A DNA stretch of 64,000 bases from Flagellimonas yonaguniensis (GTDB taxonomy: Bacteria > Bacteroidota > Bacteroidia > Flavobacteriales > Flavobacteriaceae). Numbering within the stretch: the stretch's first letter is position 1; the number at the start of each line of letters is the position of its first letter. The stretch is from contig NZ_JARFVB010000001.1 of NCBI RefSeq assembly GCF_029193885.1, positions 806,001-870,000 of the forward strand, given 5' to 3'. Shown piece by piece: positions 32,911 to 42,649 of this stretch. The notes below the pieces were generated by a model. It had not been told where the DNA came from. It ran no database searches and saw nothing but the letters and a program-made list of their open reading frames with translations. Both the position numbers and the translations under genes were made by a program.

Positions 32911-33456
32911 TTACAGGATGCGCATGGCCTTTACAAAAGCGCTGTTCCAGTACCCTTCCCGTAATGAGGATACCAGCACGCCGCGTGAGGTTGTGGCGTG
33001 AATAAACTTGATGTCGTTTCCGTCCACATCGACCACTAATCCCACATGGTTGATGCGCCTACCCGTTTTACTGGTCTTAAAAAAGAGTAAGTCCCCTTTT
33101 TCCACATCGTTTACCCTTATTTTGTTGCCTTCCATGGCCATTTGGTAGGAAGTTCTGGGAAACATAATGTCGTTTTCCTTTAAGGAAACATAGACCAGGC
33201 CGGAGCAATCCATGCCTCTTTTGGTGGTTCCCCCGTATTTGTAACGGGTTCCTGAAAAAGTCAATGCGGTGGAAATAACTTCGTTTGCCTTAGCATTTTT
33301 ACGCCCCTCCTTTTTGGATTTTCGTTTAGGGGAAGTGTCGGTGGTGGACCCCTCTACCGTAACGGTTCGGGTCTTGCTGTAGGTGCGTCGTTTTTTACCG
33401 GGTCCGCAAGCGGAAATGGTAAAAAGCAACAGTAAGATTATGGTTTTTCGTAACAT
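32911..33456 (-). CDS. NlpC/P60 family peptidoglycan endopeptidase lipoprotein
   Basis: 181 residues. Lipoprotein signal (LLLFTISAC, Cys17), basic linker with KKRRTYSKTRT and KRKSKKEGRKN, then the NlpC/P60 cysteine peptidase: TRYKYGGTTKRGMDCSGLV (catalytic Cys in DCSG), RINHVGLVVD (catalytic His in NHVG) and FIHATTSRGV (third polar residue His). Cuts D-Glu-to-mDAP type bonds in cell-wall stem peptides. The frame is complete. It lies between lpxB (33 bases) and comEC (1 base) on the same strand. Confidence 0.92.
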   Translation of the reverse strand: MLRKTIILLLLFTISACGPGKKRRTYSKTRTVTVEGSTTDTSPKRKSKKEGRKNAKANEVISTALTFSGTRYKYGGTTKRGMDCSGLVYVSLKENDIMFPRTSYQMAMEGNKIRVNDVEKGDLLFFKTSKTGRRINHVGLVVDVDGNDIKFIHATTSRGVLVSSLREGYWNSAFVKAMRIL

Positions 33457-33489
33457 CCAAGAATAGATTTACTTTCTTGGAAGATAAAA

Positions 33490-34602
33490 CTACGCATTTT
33501 TCACAATTAATTGGGCCGCCATTTGACTAGCTCCTTTTCCACCTAATTTTTCCTTGAGCATTTTGTAGTCGGATAACATGCGTTCCCGTTCGGCTCCACC
33601 CACTATTTTGGAAAGCTCATCTTTAAGGTTTGTTGTGGTCAAATCATTCTGAATCAGTTCTTTGACTACTTCCTTATCCATGATGAGGTTTACCAAGGAA
33701 ATATAATCCAACGTGATGATGCGCTTCGCGATTTGATAGGAAATCCAATTTCCTTTGTAGCACACCACTTGAGGGATGCCAAAAAGAGCGGTTTCCAAAG
33801 TGGCCGTTCCACTAGTGACCATCGCGGCATGGGAATGCTTTAACAGCGTGTAGGTTTTATTGGAAACATACTCCACTTTGTCTCCTTTAAGAAATGGGGA
33901 GTAAAACTCATCAGGAAGACTGGGAGCCCCAGCTATCACGAATTGGTAATCGGGAAAATCTTTTTTTACCGAAAGCATCACGTCCAACATTTTTTGAACC
34001 TCTTGTTTTCGGCTTCCGGGTAACAAAGCGATTATTGGTTTTTCTGGGTCTAAATTGTTTTCTTCACGAAATGTTCCATTATCCTGAAGCGGAGTGTTCT
34101 CAATTGCGTCAATAAGGGGGTGCCCAACAAACTGAACAGGAAAGCCATGTTTTTTCTCGTAAAACTCCTTTTCAAAAGGCAAGATGACGTACATGTTGTC
34201 AATGTCCCGCTTTATTTTTTTGATTCTTCCCTCCCTAGATGCCCAAATCTGGGGAGAAATGTAATAGTTGGTTTTGAAACCGTTTGCTTTGGCCCACTTT
34301 GCGATTCTAAGGTTGAAACCCGAGAAATCAATGAAAATAATTTGATCGGGATTGAACTTTTGGATATCATCCTTGCAATAAGCAATGTTTTTGAAGATAG
34401 TGGGAATGTTCATCAGTACCTCCAAGAAACCCATAAAGGCCATATCCTTGTAGTGTTTGGCCAGTTCGCCGCCAGCTTGTTGCATCAAGTCGCCGCCCCA
34501 ACAACGTATCTCCGCTGAGGCATCCTCTTTTTTAAGCGCCTTTATCAAATTGGACCCATGCAGGTCTCCCGATGCTTCACCAGCTATGATGTAATATTTC
34601 AT
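33490..34602 (-). CDS. lpxB: lipid-A-disaccharide synthase
   Basis: 370 residues, GT19 family; joins UDP-diacylglucosamine with lipid X to form the lipid A disaccharide at the inner membrane. Signatures: YYIIAGEASGDLHGSNLIKAL at the very start (GEASGD), GFLEVLMNIP, IDFSGFNLRIAKWAK, YYISPQIWASREGR, FVGHPLIDAI, LLPGSRKQEV and TSGTATLETALFGIPQVV. All expected for an active enzyme. ATG start 11 bases after the 95-residue membrane protein stop. Confirms an LPS-bearing outer membrane together with lptC, lptE. Confidence 0.96.
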   Translation of the reverse strand: MKYYIIAGEASGDLHGSNLIKALKKEDASAEIRCWGGDLMQQAGGELAKHYKDMAFMGFLEVLMNIPTIFKNIAYCKDDIQKFNPDQIIFIDFSGFNLRIAKWAKANGFKTNYYISPQIWASREGRIKKIKRDIDNMYVILPFEKEFYEKKHGFPVQFVGHPLIDAIENTPLQDNGTFREENNLDPEKPIIALLPGSRKQEVQKMLDVMLSVKKDFPDYQFVIAGAPSLPDEFYSPFLKGDKVEYVSNKTYTLLKHSHAAMVTSGTATLETALFGIPQVVCYKGNWISYQIAKRIITLDYISLVNLIMDKEVVKELIQNDLTTTNLKDELSKIVGGAERERMLSDYKMLKEKLGGKGASQMAAQLIVKNA

Positions 34603-34613
34603 AGACTTCTAAA

Positions 34614-34901
34614 CTAAGCCATTACCTTATATAGTAATATCACCAAAGCCGTAACCAAAGTTGCTAGCATAACACCCTTGGCACGTTGGTCTCTCTTTAT
34701 TCGTAAAAACCCGAAAAATGCCACTAAGTTCAAGATGGCGCCCAATGCCAACAGGCTACCAATATGCCCTTGCTCTATAGCTGCATTAAAGGTTTCAATG
34801 ATGCCCAAATCGGAAAATAGCAGAATGTAAATCAAGGTCCCAAAGGTATTTGCAATGATTCCCACTATAAATCCTATGATGATTTCTTTCCTATTGTTCA
34901 T
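34614..34901 (-). CDS. small three-helix membrane protein, 95 aa
   Basis: 95 residues with three hydrophobic helices (IIIGFIVGIIANTFGTLIYILLF; IGSLLALGAILNLVAFFGFL; GVMLATLVTALVILLYKVM) and short charged loops. ATG overlaps the surE end by 11 bases, and lpxB follows after 11 bases, so it is locked in this operon; the same small gene between surE and lpxB occurs in related genomes (recollection). No motif gives a function. Confidence 0.8.
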   Translation of the reverse strand: MNNRKEIIIGFIVGIIANTFGTLIYILLFSDLGIIETFNAAIEQGHIGSLLALGAILNLVAFFGFLRIKRDQRAKGVMLATLVTALVILLYKVMA

Positions 34902-35670
34902 TTAAGTTCCAGTTGTTTATTTGTGGTATGGCATGGTGAGCTGTGAGGTCAAATTGTGTGGGTACTACCGAAATATAGCCTTGTGCCAAAGCCCATTCGT
35001 CAGTGTCCTCGCCTTTGTCCAGAAGTTCAAATTCTCCTGTTAGCCAATAATAATTTTTTCCTGAAGGACTTGTTCTTTTATCAAATTCTTCTTTCCAATT
35101 GCCGCGTGCCTGTCTGCATATTTTCACGCCTTTTGGTGCTGTTTCCGTTTTGGGAATATTCACATTCAATACGGTGCCCTTTGGAATCCCGTTGGTCAAG
35201 GCTTCGGAAACAATATTTTTGATGGCCCCCAAAGTAGGTTCAAAATTGGCATCCCATGAGTAATCGCACAGTGAGAACCCAATGGCTGGAATACCTTCGA
35301 TGCCTGCCTCAATGGCAGCGCTCATGGTTCCCGAATAAATCACGTTGATGGATGAATTGGATCCATGGTTGATGCCGCTCACACAAATATCAGGTTTACG
35401 GTCCAGAATTACCCGAAGTGCCAATTTTACACAATCCGCAGGAGTTCCGCTACAGCTATACTCGCTCGGAGCACCTTCTTTATGGTCTACGACCACCTTT
35501 TTGGAAAACAGGGTGCTGTCCACCGTAATAGCGTGTCCCATGCCACTTTGTGGGCTGTCCGGTGCCACCACAACTACATTCCCAAGCTCTTTCATAGTGC
35601 GTATCAATGCCCTGAGTCCGGGAGCTGTGATGCCATCATCATTGGTGACCAAAATAAGTGGTTTTTCCAT
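34891..35670 (-). CDS. surE: 5'/3'-nucleotidase SurE
   Basis: 259 residues. Metal-dependent phosphatase of nucleoside monophosphates, stationary-phase survival protein. Family signature LILVTNDDGITAPGLRAL with the NDD metal site, PDSPQSGMGHAIT, CVSGINHGSNSSINVIYSGTM and the SGTPADCVKLAL stretch, all intact. The start ATG at 35670 was chosen because MEKPLILVTNDDG is the normal N-terminus; a 12-codon extension exists upstream. First gene of the minus-strand operon that continues with the 95-residue protein, lpxB, NlpC/P60 and comEC. Confidence 0.95.
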   Translation of the reverse strand: MEKPLILVTNDDGITAPGLRALIRTMKELGNVVVVAPDSPQSGMGHAITVDSTLFSKKVVVDHKEGAPSEYSCSGTPADCVKLALRVILDRKPDICVSGINHGSNSSINVIYSGTMSAAIEAGIEGIPAIGFSLCDYSWDANFEPTLGAIKNIVSEALTNGIPKGTVLNVNIPKTETAPKGVKICRQARGNWKEEFDKRTSPSGKNYYWLTGEFELLDKGEDTDEWALAQGYISVVPTQFDLTAHHAIPQINNWNLNEQ

Positions 35671-35758
35671 GTAGGATAATTTAAGCCATAAAAATACGTT
35701 TTTCATAAGGATATGAAGCTTTCACCGTTTAACAAAAAATTAAATGCAGCGGAAAGGA

Positions 35759-35774
35759 CTGGCACGGTTTTTTC
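35759..35774 (+). promoter_or_regulatory. near-match to a sigma-54 promoter upstream of prc
   Basis: CTGGCACGGTTTTTTC: the -24 half TGGCACG is perfect and the spacing is right, but the -12 GC reads TC. Directly downstream, TATATTAG (35776-35783) is one base off the ordinary -7 box. One of the two probably starts the prc transcript, with a leader of about 85 bases. Confidence 0.3.
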
Positions 35775-35871
35775 TGTATATTAGGGAATTCATACAATTA
35801 GAAACGACGGATGACGCAATGAAGATTTGACGGTATGAGGTCAGATTATTTCGCTCCAGAAAAATCATATT

Positions 35872-38058
35872 ATGAAAAAGAACTTTATTTTGGCACTTTT
35901 GGTTATTCTTGTTGCAGTAGCCTCCTGCAGTTTTACCAATAAGTCTTTTGATAACGACGACAAGGATAAATTTTTATTGGAATTGATTTCCTACGTATTG
36001 GAAAGAGGACATTATGAGCCCAAAGAAGTAAACGACAGCTTCAGTTCCAATGTTTTTGACGATTTCATCGAGGTCATCGATCCCACCAAAAGGTACTTCT
36101 TGGAAAGTGATATCAGGGAATTTGAAAAATACAGGTTCATGATCGATGATGAGATCAGAAACACTGATATTGAATTTTTCAACATCGTATACCAACGTTT
36201 GATGGTACGTATGGAAGAGGCCAAGGAAATCTACAAAGAAGTCCTCTCCACCCCTTTTGACTACACCATTGATGAAACCATTGAAATCGATTACGACAAT
36301 CAAGAGTTTGCTGCCAACAAAAAAGAGCTTAAGGAGCGTTGGAGAAAACAATTAAAGTACAATACGTTGGCAGGTTTTGAGAATAAGATTGAAAACAAGT
36401 GGCGTGCATCTATAGCAGAGTCGGGAGGGTCTCCCCAAGACGATGATGCCCTTGTGAATATTTCATACAACGAGATTCCAGGCAATATAGATAAGATACT
36501 CACAGAGGAAGAAGCCAGAGAGGTCACAAAAAATACCTTGGACGAATTCTTCGATTTCGTGGATGATTTGGAGCGTGAAGATTGGTTTGTTCAGTATTTG
36601 AACACCATTGTGGAAGAATTTGATCCACACACCTTCTATTTTGCCCCCGAGGAAAAGGAAAAATTCGACATTGGCATGTCAGGTAAGTTTGAAGGTATCG
36701 GAGCCAGATTGCAGAAGAAGCCTGAAGGAGCCAAAATCGTTGAGATTATTTCCGGAGGTCCCGTTTGGAGAGACCAGAGCCTTGAGGTTGGAGATCAAAT
36801 ACTCAAAGTCGGGCAAGAAGGAGAAGAGCCCATCAATATTGTGGGAATGCGATTGGAAGATGCCATTAAATTGATCAAGGGTCCAGAAGGAACCATTGTG
36901 GATCTAACGGTGAGAAAAGTGGACGGAACCATCGAAACAGTTTCCATTACCCGGGATGTAGTGGAACTGGAGGAATCCTACGCAAAATCCGCCACCATTG
37001 ATACAGGCAATGAAAAATACGGTTTGATCAATCTTCCTAAATTCTATGTGGATTTTGAAGATTATGCCGAAAGAAATGCCGCCACAGACGTTGCCAAGGA
37101 ATTGGAGCGCCTTAAAGAAGCAGGAGCAGAAGGAATCATATTGGATTTGCGTGATAATGGGGGAGGGTCATTGAAAACCGTTGTGGAAATGGCAGGATTG
37201 TTCATAAAAGATGGTCCTATCGTTCAAGTGCGTTCCTCAGGTCAGCGCAAAGAAGTGCACGAGGACAAGGATGAGCGGATTCAATGGGATGGTCCATTGG
37301 TGATTTTGGTAAACGAGCTTTCCGCATCAGCATCTGAAATATTGGCCGCTGCCATGCAGGATTATAAGAGAGCGGTAATTATTGGAAGTAAGCAAACCTT
37401 TGGAAAAGGAACCGTTCAAAATGTGATTCCTTTGGATAACATTGTTCGTGGAAACGACCATGGGGATTTGGGAGCCATTAAATTGACCACTCAAAAATTC
37501 TATAGAATCAATGGAGGTTCCACCCAGTTGGAAGGTGTGAAAAGTGATATCGTGGTTCCAGACAGGTATAGCTATATAGATTTGGGTGAACGCGATCAAC
37601 AAAATCCATTGGGTTGGGATAAAATCACACCTGCGGATTATAGGGTTTGGGATGGATACATCGATTTTGATGAAGCTGTGAAAAGCAGTAAGGAACGTAT
37701 GGCAAAAAATGAGCAGATAAAGCTTATTGAAGAAAATGCCAAATGGCTTAAGGAGCAGCAAGATGAAAACTTGATTTCCCTTAAATACGATGCTTACGTG
37801 AGCAAGGAAAAAGAAGCGAAAAAGCGTTCGGAAAAATTCAAGAGTTTAAGGGATTACGATTCCAGACTTACTTTTAGCTCTTTGCAATATGAGAAAGAGC
37901 TCTTCACTCAGGATTCCATACTTAGGGAAAAGAGGGATAGATGGCACAAAGATTTGGCGCGTGACATTTATGTGGAAGAAGCTGTGAACGTACTGAAAGA
38001 CCTTCACAAGAACAATATCAAGAAAAAAGAGAACGAATTGGCTAGTGTTAAAGGGTAG
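35872..38058 (+). CDS. prc: carboxy-terminal processing protease (S41, Prc/Tsp)
   Basis: 728 residues. Lipoprotein-like signal (ILVAVASC), long N-terminal helical domain, PDZ domain about 250-340 (GIGARLQKKPEGAKIVEI, GDQILKVGQEGEEPINIVGMR), S41 core with ILDLRDNGGGSL and LVNELSASASEILAAAMQDYKRA holding the catalytic Ser (in SASASE) and, 25 residues on, the Lys of KQTFGKGTVQ, then a C-terminal DUF3340-type helical region. This is the Tsp architecture of E. coli. Degrades misfolded or C-terminally tagged periplasmic proteins and trims penicillin-binding proteins. Single gene, terminator 20 bases after the stop. Confidence 0.95.
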   Translation: MKKNFILALLVILVAVASCSFTNKSFDNDDKDKFLLELISYVLERGHYEPKEVNDSFSSNVFDDFIEVIDPTKRYFLESDIREFEKYRFMIDDEIRNTDIEFFNIVYQRLMVRMEEAKEIYKEVLSTPFDYTIDETIEIDYDNQEFAANKKELKERWRKQLKYNTLAGFENKIENKWRASIAESGGSPQDDDALVNISYNEIPGNIDKILTEEEAREVTKNTLDEFFDFVDDLEREDWFVQYLNTIVEEFDPHTFYFAPEEKEKFDIGMSGKFEGIGARLQKKPEGAKIVEIISGGPVWRDQSLEVGDQILKVGQEGEEPINIVGMRLEDAIKLIKGPEGTIVDLTVRKVDGTIETVSITRDVVELEESYAKSATIDTGNEKYGLINLPKFYVDFEDYAERNAATDVAKELERLKEAGAEGIILDLRDNGGGSLKTVVEMAGLFIKDGPIVQVRSSGQRKEVHEDKDERIQWDGPLVILVNELSASASEILAAAMQDYKRAVIIGSKQTFGKGTVQNVIPLDNIVRGNDHGDLGAIKLTTQKFYRINGGSTQLEGVKSDIVVPDRYSYIDLGERDQQNPLGWDKITPADYRVWDGYIDFDEAVKSSKERMAKNEQIKLIEENAKWLKEQQDENLISLKYDAYVSKEKEAKKRSEKFKSLRDYDSRLTFSSLQYEKELFTQDSILREKRDRWHKDLARDIYVEEAVNVLKDLHKNNIKKKENELASVKG

Positions 38059-38078
38059 TCATATTAATCGTATATTTA

Positions 38079-38107
38079 AAAGGCCAACTCAATTGAGTTG
38101 GCCTTTT
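38079..38107 (+). terminator. terminator after prc
   Basis: Perfect palindrome AAAGGCCAACTCAA and its complement with a central AATT, followed by TTTTTTT. T-tail on the plus strand is clear. Confidence 0.85.
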
Positions 38108-38152
38108 TTTATGAAACTTTGGCTGATGAATTTCGAACAAGTGTGAAATCAA

Positions 38153-38950
38153 ATGAAGAATAGGACAATTTATGCCCTGCTCATGGTGCTGTGTATTATA
38201 GGTTTTTGGGTGTTCGATAATTTTTATACACCTGCCACGTATTCCAATGCCAAAGAACCGAATATTAACCTGATTGGGTCCAACTTTTTACCAAGCTCCA
38301 CAACGGGAGAAATCGTGAAGCACAACTACTATGCGCTTTCTTATAGTGAAGCCCATGAACAGGCAGAGTGGGTAGCATATACCCTCAAAAAAGAGCATTT
38401 GACTTATGATGATAGGGAACGTCCCTATTTTATCGAGGATCCCCAAGTAAGTACAAAATCTGCTGATTGGCGAAACTATAGAGGTTCGGGATACGATAGG
38501 GGACATTTGCTCCCTGCTGGAGATAGGAGGTTTTCGGAACAGGCCTACAACGAAACGTTTTACACAAGCAACATAAGTCCGCAGGACAAGTATTTTAATG
38601 CCGGTATTTGGAACCGTTTGGAGCAGAAAGTGCGTTATTGGTGCAAAAAATATGGAGAGGTAATGGTGGTAACGGGAGGTGTGCTGGAAAATAATTTGAT
38701 TGAGATTGGCGACGAAGATGTGGATGTCCCCCACTTTTTTTACAAAATAGTGATGAGGGGAAATGGCGATAATGCCAAGGTCGTCGCATTTTTGATTCCT
38801 GCAAAGGAAAGTCAAAAAGCACTTCAAAGCTTTGTGGTCTCCATTGACGAAATCGAGGAGAAAACAGGCATTGATTTTTTTGAGAAACAGCCTAAGGTCT
38901 GGCAGTTGGAAATTGAATCCAAAGTGGATACCGGTGGATGGAAATTCTAA
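38153..38950 (+). CDS. secreted DNA/RNA non-specific endonuclease (NucA/NUC1)
   Basis: 265 residues. N-terminal hydrophobic signal or anchor (TIYALLMVLCIIGFWVF), then the beta-beta-alpha metal nuclease domain. The active-site motif is YDRGHLLPAGDRRF (DRGH with catalytic His), followed by FYTSNISPQDKYFNAGIWNRLE, containing the Mg-ligand Asn and the conserved QxxxxNxxxWxxLE pattern. Acts on single- and double-stranded nucleic acids outside the cytoplasm, for nutrient scavenging or biofilm DNA. Stop overlaps that of convergent rodA by four bases. Confidence 0.93.
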   Translation: MKNRTIYALLMVLCIIGFWVFDNFYTPATYSNAKEPNINLIGSNFLPSSTTGEIVKHNYYALSYSEAHEQAEWVAYTLKKEHLTYDDRERPYFIEDPQVSTKSADWRNYRGSGYDRGHLLPAGDRRFSEQAYNETFYTSNISPQDKYFNAGIWNRLEQKVRYWCKKYGEVMVVTGGVLENNLIEIGDEDVDVPHFFYKIVMRGNGDNAKVVAFLIPAKESQKALQSFVVSIDEIEEKTGIDFFEKQPKVWQLEIESKVDTGGWKF

Positions 38951-40230
38951 ATACCGTCCTTCAAGCGGTTGGAGTCCAGTTTCAGGAAAATGAACAACAA
39001 CATCGTGAAGAAAATCAACCCGGAACCCCCATAGCTAAAAAAGGGCAAGGGAACCCCAATGGTGGGCAATAGCCCAATGACCATTCCGATATTGATGAAA
39101 TAGTGGAACACAAGAATCGAAATCGCCCCGTAGCCGTACATGCGGCTAAAGTCACTTTTTTGTCGTTCCGCGATATAAATCAGCCGTAAAAAGAACAGGG
39201 AAAATAACAGAATTACGGCCGAAGTACCCAAAAAACCCCACTCTTCGCCCACAGAACTGAAAATATAATCCGTGTGTTGTTCAGGTACAAAATCCCCTTT
39301 GGTCCGTGTGCCCTCCATAAACCCTTTTCCGGCAAACCCACCCGATTCAATGGCTTTTTCAGATTGATAGGTGTTGTAACCAATGGTTTTTCGGATTTCA
39401 TCGAGTTTCTCTTCATCTTTTTCCAAACTCAACCACAAGGCAAAGCGATCTCTATGTCTTTGTTCAAAAACGTTTTCAAAAACAAAGTTCACGGATAGGG
39501 AAAAGAGTATGGAAACAACGATTACTCCCAAAACGGGAGCTATAGGGATTTTCACAGAAGCTTTTTTGAAGGTGTAGATCAATAAAGTCAGTATGATCAG
39601 TCCAATCGCAACCCAAACAGTCCCGAACATCAACGTTGTGGCAAACAGTACCACAGCAAATATCAGGATGCCTAAATAATAAATCGGAAACCCCTCTCTG
39701 AACAGCACAAAAAAGAGTGAAAAATAGATGAGTGAACTCCCAGGATCGGGCTGTGGCAATATCAATATAGCAGGCAACAGGATAATGGCCACGGCGTATA
39801 ATTGATGCTTTCCCGTTCGTATATCGGTTTGGATATCGCTTAAGAACTTGGCAAGTGCCAAGGAAGTCCCCACTTTGGCCAACTCAGATGGCTGAAGGTT
39901 GAAGAAACCAAGGTCGTACCAAGAAGTTGCCCCTGCTATCGTTTTTCCAAAGACGAACAAGCCCAAGAGCAAGACAATGGAAACAATGTAAAATATGGAG
40001 GCGAAGCGTTCAAAGAAGTGCGATTCCACAAACAGCACGAAAATAATGCCCAATGCCGCAAGACCTATGAAAAAAAGCTGCTTCCCATACAAAGTGGAAA
40101 AATCAAAAATGGAAGTACTGGTCTCGCCTACAGAGGTGGAGTAAATATTGAGCCATCCGATAAATACCAAAAGTGCATAGAGGATGACGCTGATCCAATC
40201 CAACCTTCCAAAAGGCCCTTTACCAGACAT
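38947..40230 (-). CDS. rodA: rod shape-determining protein RodA
   Basis: 427 residues, SEDS glycosyltransferase that polymerises lipid II with PBP2 during elongation. Ten membrane helices, signature IGLLPTIGVPLPFFSYGGSG near the C-terminus, GATSWYDLGFFNLQPSELAK in the middle and a large extracellular loop (about 265-320) with EEKLDEIRKTIGYN. ATG overlaps the end of mrdA by 11 bases. Last gene of mreB-mreC-mreD-mrdA-rodA. Confidence 0.96.
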   Translation of the reverse strand: MSGKGPFGRLDWISVILYALLVFIGWLNIYSTSVGETSTSIFDFSTLYGKQLFFIGLAALGIIFVLFVESHFFERFASIFYIVSIVLLLGLFVFGKTIAGATSWYDLGFFNLQPSELAKVGTSLALAKFLSDIQTDIRTGKHQLYAVAIILLPAILILPQPDPGSSLIYFSLFFVLFREGFPIYYLGILIFAVVLFATTLMFGTVWVAIGLIILTLLIYTFKKASVKIPIAPVLGVIVVSILFSLSVNFVFENVFEQRHRDRFALWLSLEKDEEKLDEIRKTIGYNTYQSEKAIESGGFAGKGFMEGTRTKGDFVPEQHTDYIFSSVGEEWGFLGTSAVILLFSLFFLRLIYIAERQKSDFSRMYGYGAISILVFHYFINIGMVIGLLPTIGVPLPFFSYGGSGLIFFTMLLFIFLKLDSNRLKDGI

Positions 40231-42088
40231 ATTCGTTTATTTCGAAAGGTTCGTCACTATACGGTTTGGCATATTCGTGTTCCAAAGTTTTTTCCAGCAT
40301 ACGTTTTTCCAAATCTTTACGGGTAATCTCGCCTTTAATGTATTTTTCAATCAAAAGAGAGGCGATGTGGCCCGCATAGCGTGCTCCGTAGTAGCCATTT
40401 TCAATATACACGGCCAGGGCTATTTGAGGGTTTTCAACAGGGGCAAAAGCGACAAAAACAGAATGGTCCGTCAATTGCATCCGTTCCCCATCAATACGGA
40501 TATAATTCTCCACTGTGCCCGTTTTTCCAGCAATATCAATCCCTGGGATTTTCACCCATCTGGCCGTACCGTAATTATACACATTGGCCATGCCTTCTAT
40601 TACAGGGTCAAAATGCTTTCTGTCAATGGTGGTATAGCGTGGTTCAGTGTATTTCGGGTCGATTTTCCCGTTATTTCCTATACTTTTGATCACATGGGGT
40701 GTGTAAAAATACCCGCGGTTGGCAATGGCAGCCGTCATATTGGCCAATTGTAACGGTGTGGCTGCAATTTCTCCCTGCCCTATGGAGTTGGATATGATGG
40801 TGGATGCTGCCCATCTACCATCTCCATACCATTTGTCGTAATAAGCCACATCTGGAATCCTTCCAGGTGCACCCGTAGGAAGGTCGGTGCCTAGATAATC
40901 TCCGAGGCCAAAACTTTTCATGTGTTTTTCCCAAACATCCATGCCTTCGTCGGTGGTCTCATATTTGTCAAAAATCTTTCGAAATACCCCGGCGAAATAA
41001 GCATTACAAGACTCGTATATTCCAGAGTTCAAATCCCTGATGCCGCCACCACAATGACATCCTCTAAGTGTGTTTCCGACGTAAAACCCATGATAACACC
41101 TGATTCTGGTCGAGGGGTCAATAACCCCTTCTTGTAAACCTATCAAAGCATTTAATGTCTTAAAAGGAGATCCGGGGGAGGGCTGTGCCAAAATAGAACG
41201 GTCCCAAGTGGGTTTGGATATGGTATCGTAATGCAGCTTGCTGTAGTTTTTGGATCGTTGTCTACCCACCAAAAGAGCAGGGTCGTAGGTAGGCCCGGAG
41301 ATCATGGTCAATATCTCGCCGGTTTTGGGTTCAATGGCCACAATGCCACCTCGTTTGCCGTGCATCAATTTTTCTCCGTACTCTTGGAGGGTTTTGTCCA
41401 AGGTAATCTGGATTTCCTTGCCTTGTTGGGGCAGGGTATCCAGTTTTCCATCCTTGTATGGGCCAATATCTCGATTAAAACGGTCTTTTTGAATATGTTT
41501 GACGCCTTTACGACCCCTTAATGTTTCTTCATATTGTTTTTCAATGCCCGTGCGTCCCTTCAATTCCCCGGCAACGTAGTACGGATTGTTTTTAAGGTCC
41601 CATTCGTTTACCTCACTGATATATCCGAGCACATTTGCCGCACTTTTGGTGTTGTAGTAGCGCAATGATCGTTTTTGAATATAGAAGCCCGTAAAATGGC
41701 GCATTTTTTCCTGAAGCTTTGCGTAGTCTTCCTTGGAAAGCTGGGGTACCAAAACCGAAGGCAGTCTGGGGGAATACTGTCTCGCTTTTTCCATTTTGGA
41801 AAGGAACTCAGGTTTTTCGATTCCCAAAAGGGTACAGAATTCCAAGGTGTCCAATGGTTTTACCTCCCTTGGGATGACCATAACGTCGTATGCAGGTTGA
41901 TTACCCACCAAGAGCTTGCCATCCCTGTCATAAATGTAACCTCTTTCAGGGTAGTCGTAGACTTTTTTTATGGCAGGGTCATCCAAAATTTGATCAGGGG
42001 AAAACCGAAACAATTGCAAATAGGATAACCTACCTATGAAGGTAAAACCTATAAGTACAACTACGGATGAAAGCAATAATTTTTTCAT
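40220..42088 (-). CDS. mrdA: penicillin-binding protein 2
   Basis: 622 residues. Monofunctional transpeptidase of the elongation complex. N-terminal signal anchor (LLLSSVVVLIGFTFIG), pedestal region with YPERGYIYDRDGKLLVGNQ, then transpeptidase domain with SPFK (SxxK catalytic Ser), SNSIGQGE (SxN) and AGKTGTVEN (KTG). A CYHGF...RGCHCGGG loop with several Cys is typical of flavobacterial PBP2. The ATG at 42088 was preferred to a TTG two codons earlier. Overlaps rodA by 11 bases; mreD lies 54 bases upstream. Confidence 0.96.
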   Translation of the reverse strand: MKKLLLSSVVVLIGFTFIGRLSYLQLFRFSPDQILDDPAIKKVYDYPERGYIYDRDGKLLVGNQPAYDVMVIPREVKPLDTLEFCTLLGIEKPEFLSKMEKARQYSPRLPSVLVPQLSKEDYAKLQEKMRHFTGFYIQKRSLRYYNTKSAANVLGYISEVNEWDLKNNPYYVAGELKGRTGIEKQYEETLRGRKGVKHIQKDRFNRDIGPYKDGKLDTLPQQGKEIQITLDKTLQEYGEKLMHGKRGGIVAIEPKTGEILTMISGPTYDPALLVGRQRSKNYSKLHYDTISKPTWDRSILAQPSPGSPFKTLNALIGLQEGVIDPSTRIRCYHGFYVGNTLRGCHCGGGIRDLNSGIYESCNAYFAGVFRKIFDKYETTDEGMDVWEKHMKSFGLGDYLGTDLPTGAPGRIPDVAYYDKWYGDGRWAASTIISNSIGQGEIAATPLQLANMTAAIANRGYFYTPHVIKSIGNNGKIDPKYTEPRYTTIDRKHFDPVIEGMANVYNYGTARWVKIPGIDIAGKTGTVENYIRIDGERMQLTDHSVFVAFAPVENPQIALAVYIENGYYGARYAGHIASLLIEKYIKGEITRKDLEKRMLEKTLEHEYAKPYSDEPFEINEYVW

Positions 42089-42142
42089 GACCAACCTATC
42101 TTCTTGGATGCGACATATATACCAACGATAAAAACTACGTTT

Positions 42143-42649
42143 TTATTCGCTTTTTGGACTAAAAAGTGAACTGAATAATACACAAAGTATCAAAGTTACA
42201 ATACCTGTGGCAAAAACTTTTTTCAAAATTAATAGGATATGGGCGATACTTAAAATTTCAAACGAAAAGAATATGAGATGATGTATAAGGACAAGTAAGG
42301 CCAAAAACGTGATACGCTGTACCTTGGTCGTGTTCTTAAAACTGAAGCTTTGGAAGTCATAATTCACCCCAAAACAAAACCGCATAATGGCGGGACGTGC
42401 ATATGCAATGGTTGTCGATGCCAAAGCATTTAGAGCAAGTGTATCTGAGAAAATATCAATGACAAGCCCCAATGAAAAAGCCGTAAGCATAAAAATAGCA
42501 CGATTCCCTTTGATGGGATACCAGTAAAAGAAAATCACATACACAAATGGATTGATAAAACCCAAAAAGTTCAGGTTGTTGAAAATCAAAACCTGTGTGA
42601 TGACCAACAAAACAAAACGCAAAATATTTATGATCAGGGTGTTGTTCAT
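42143..42649 (-). CDS. mreD: rod shape-determining protein MreD
   Basis: 168 residues with five hydrophobic helices, small loops and few motifs, as normal for MreD. The call rests on composition (LNFLGFINPFVYVIFFYWYP, then FSLGLVIDIFSDTLALNALAST, both MreD-like) and on position between mreC and mrdA. The start overlaps the mreC stop by four bases (ATGA). It is thought to link MreB/MreC with the PBP2-RodA synthase. Confidence 0.88.
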   Translation of the reverse strand: MNNTLIINILRFVLLVITQVLIFNNLNFLGFINPFVYVIFFYWYPIKGNRAIFMLTAFSLGLVIDIFSDTLALNALASTTIAYARPAIMRFCFGVNYDFQSFSFKNTTKVQRITFLALLVLIHHLIFFSFEILSIAHILLILKKVFATGIVTLILCVLFSSLFSPKSE

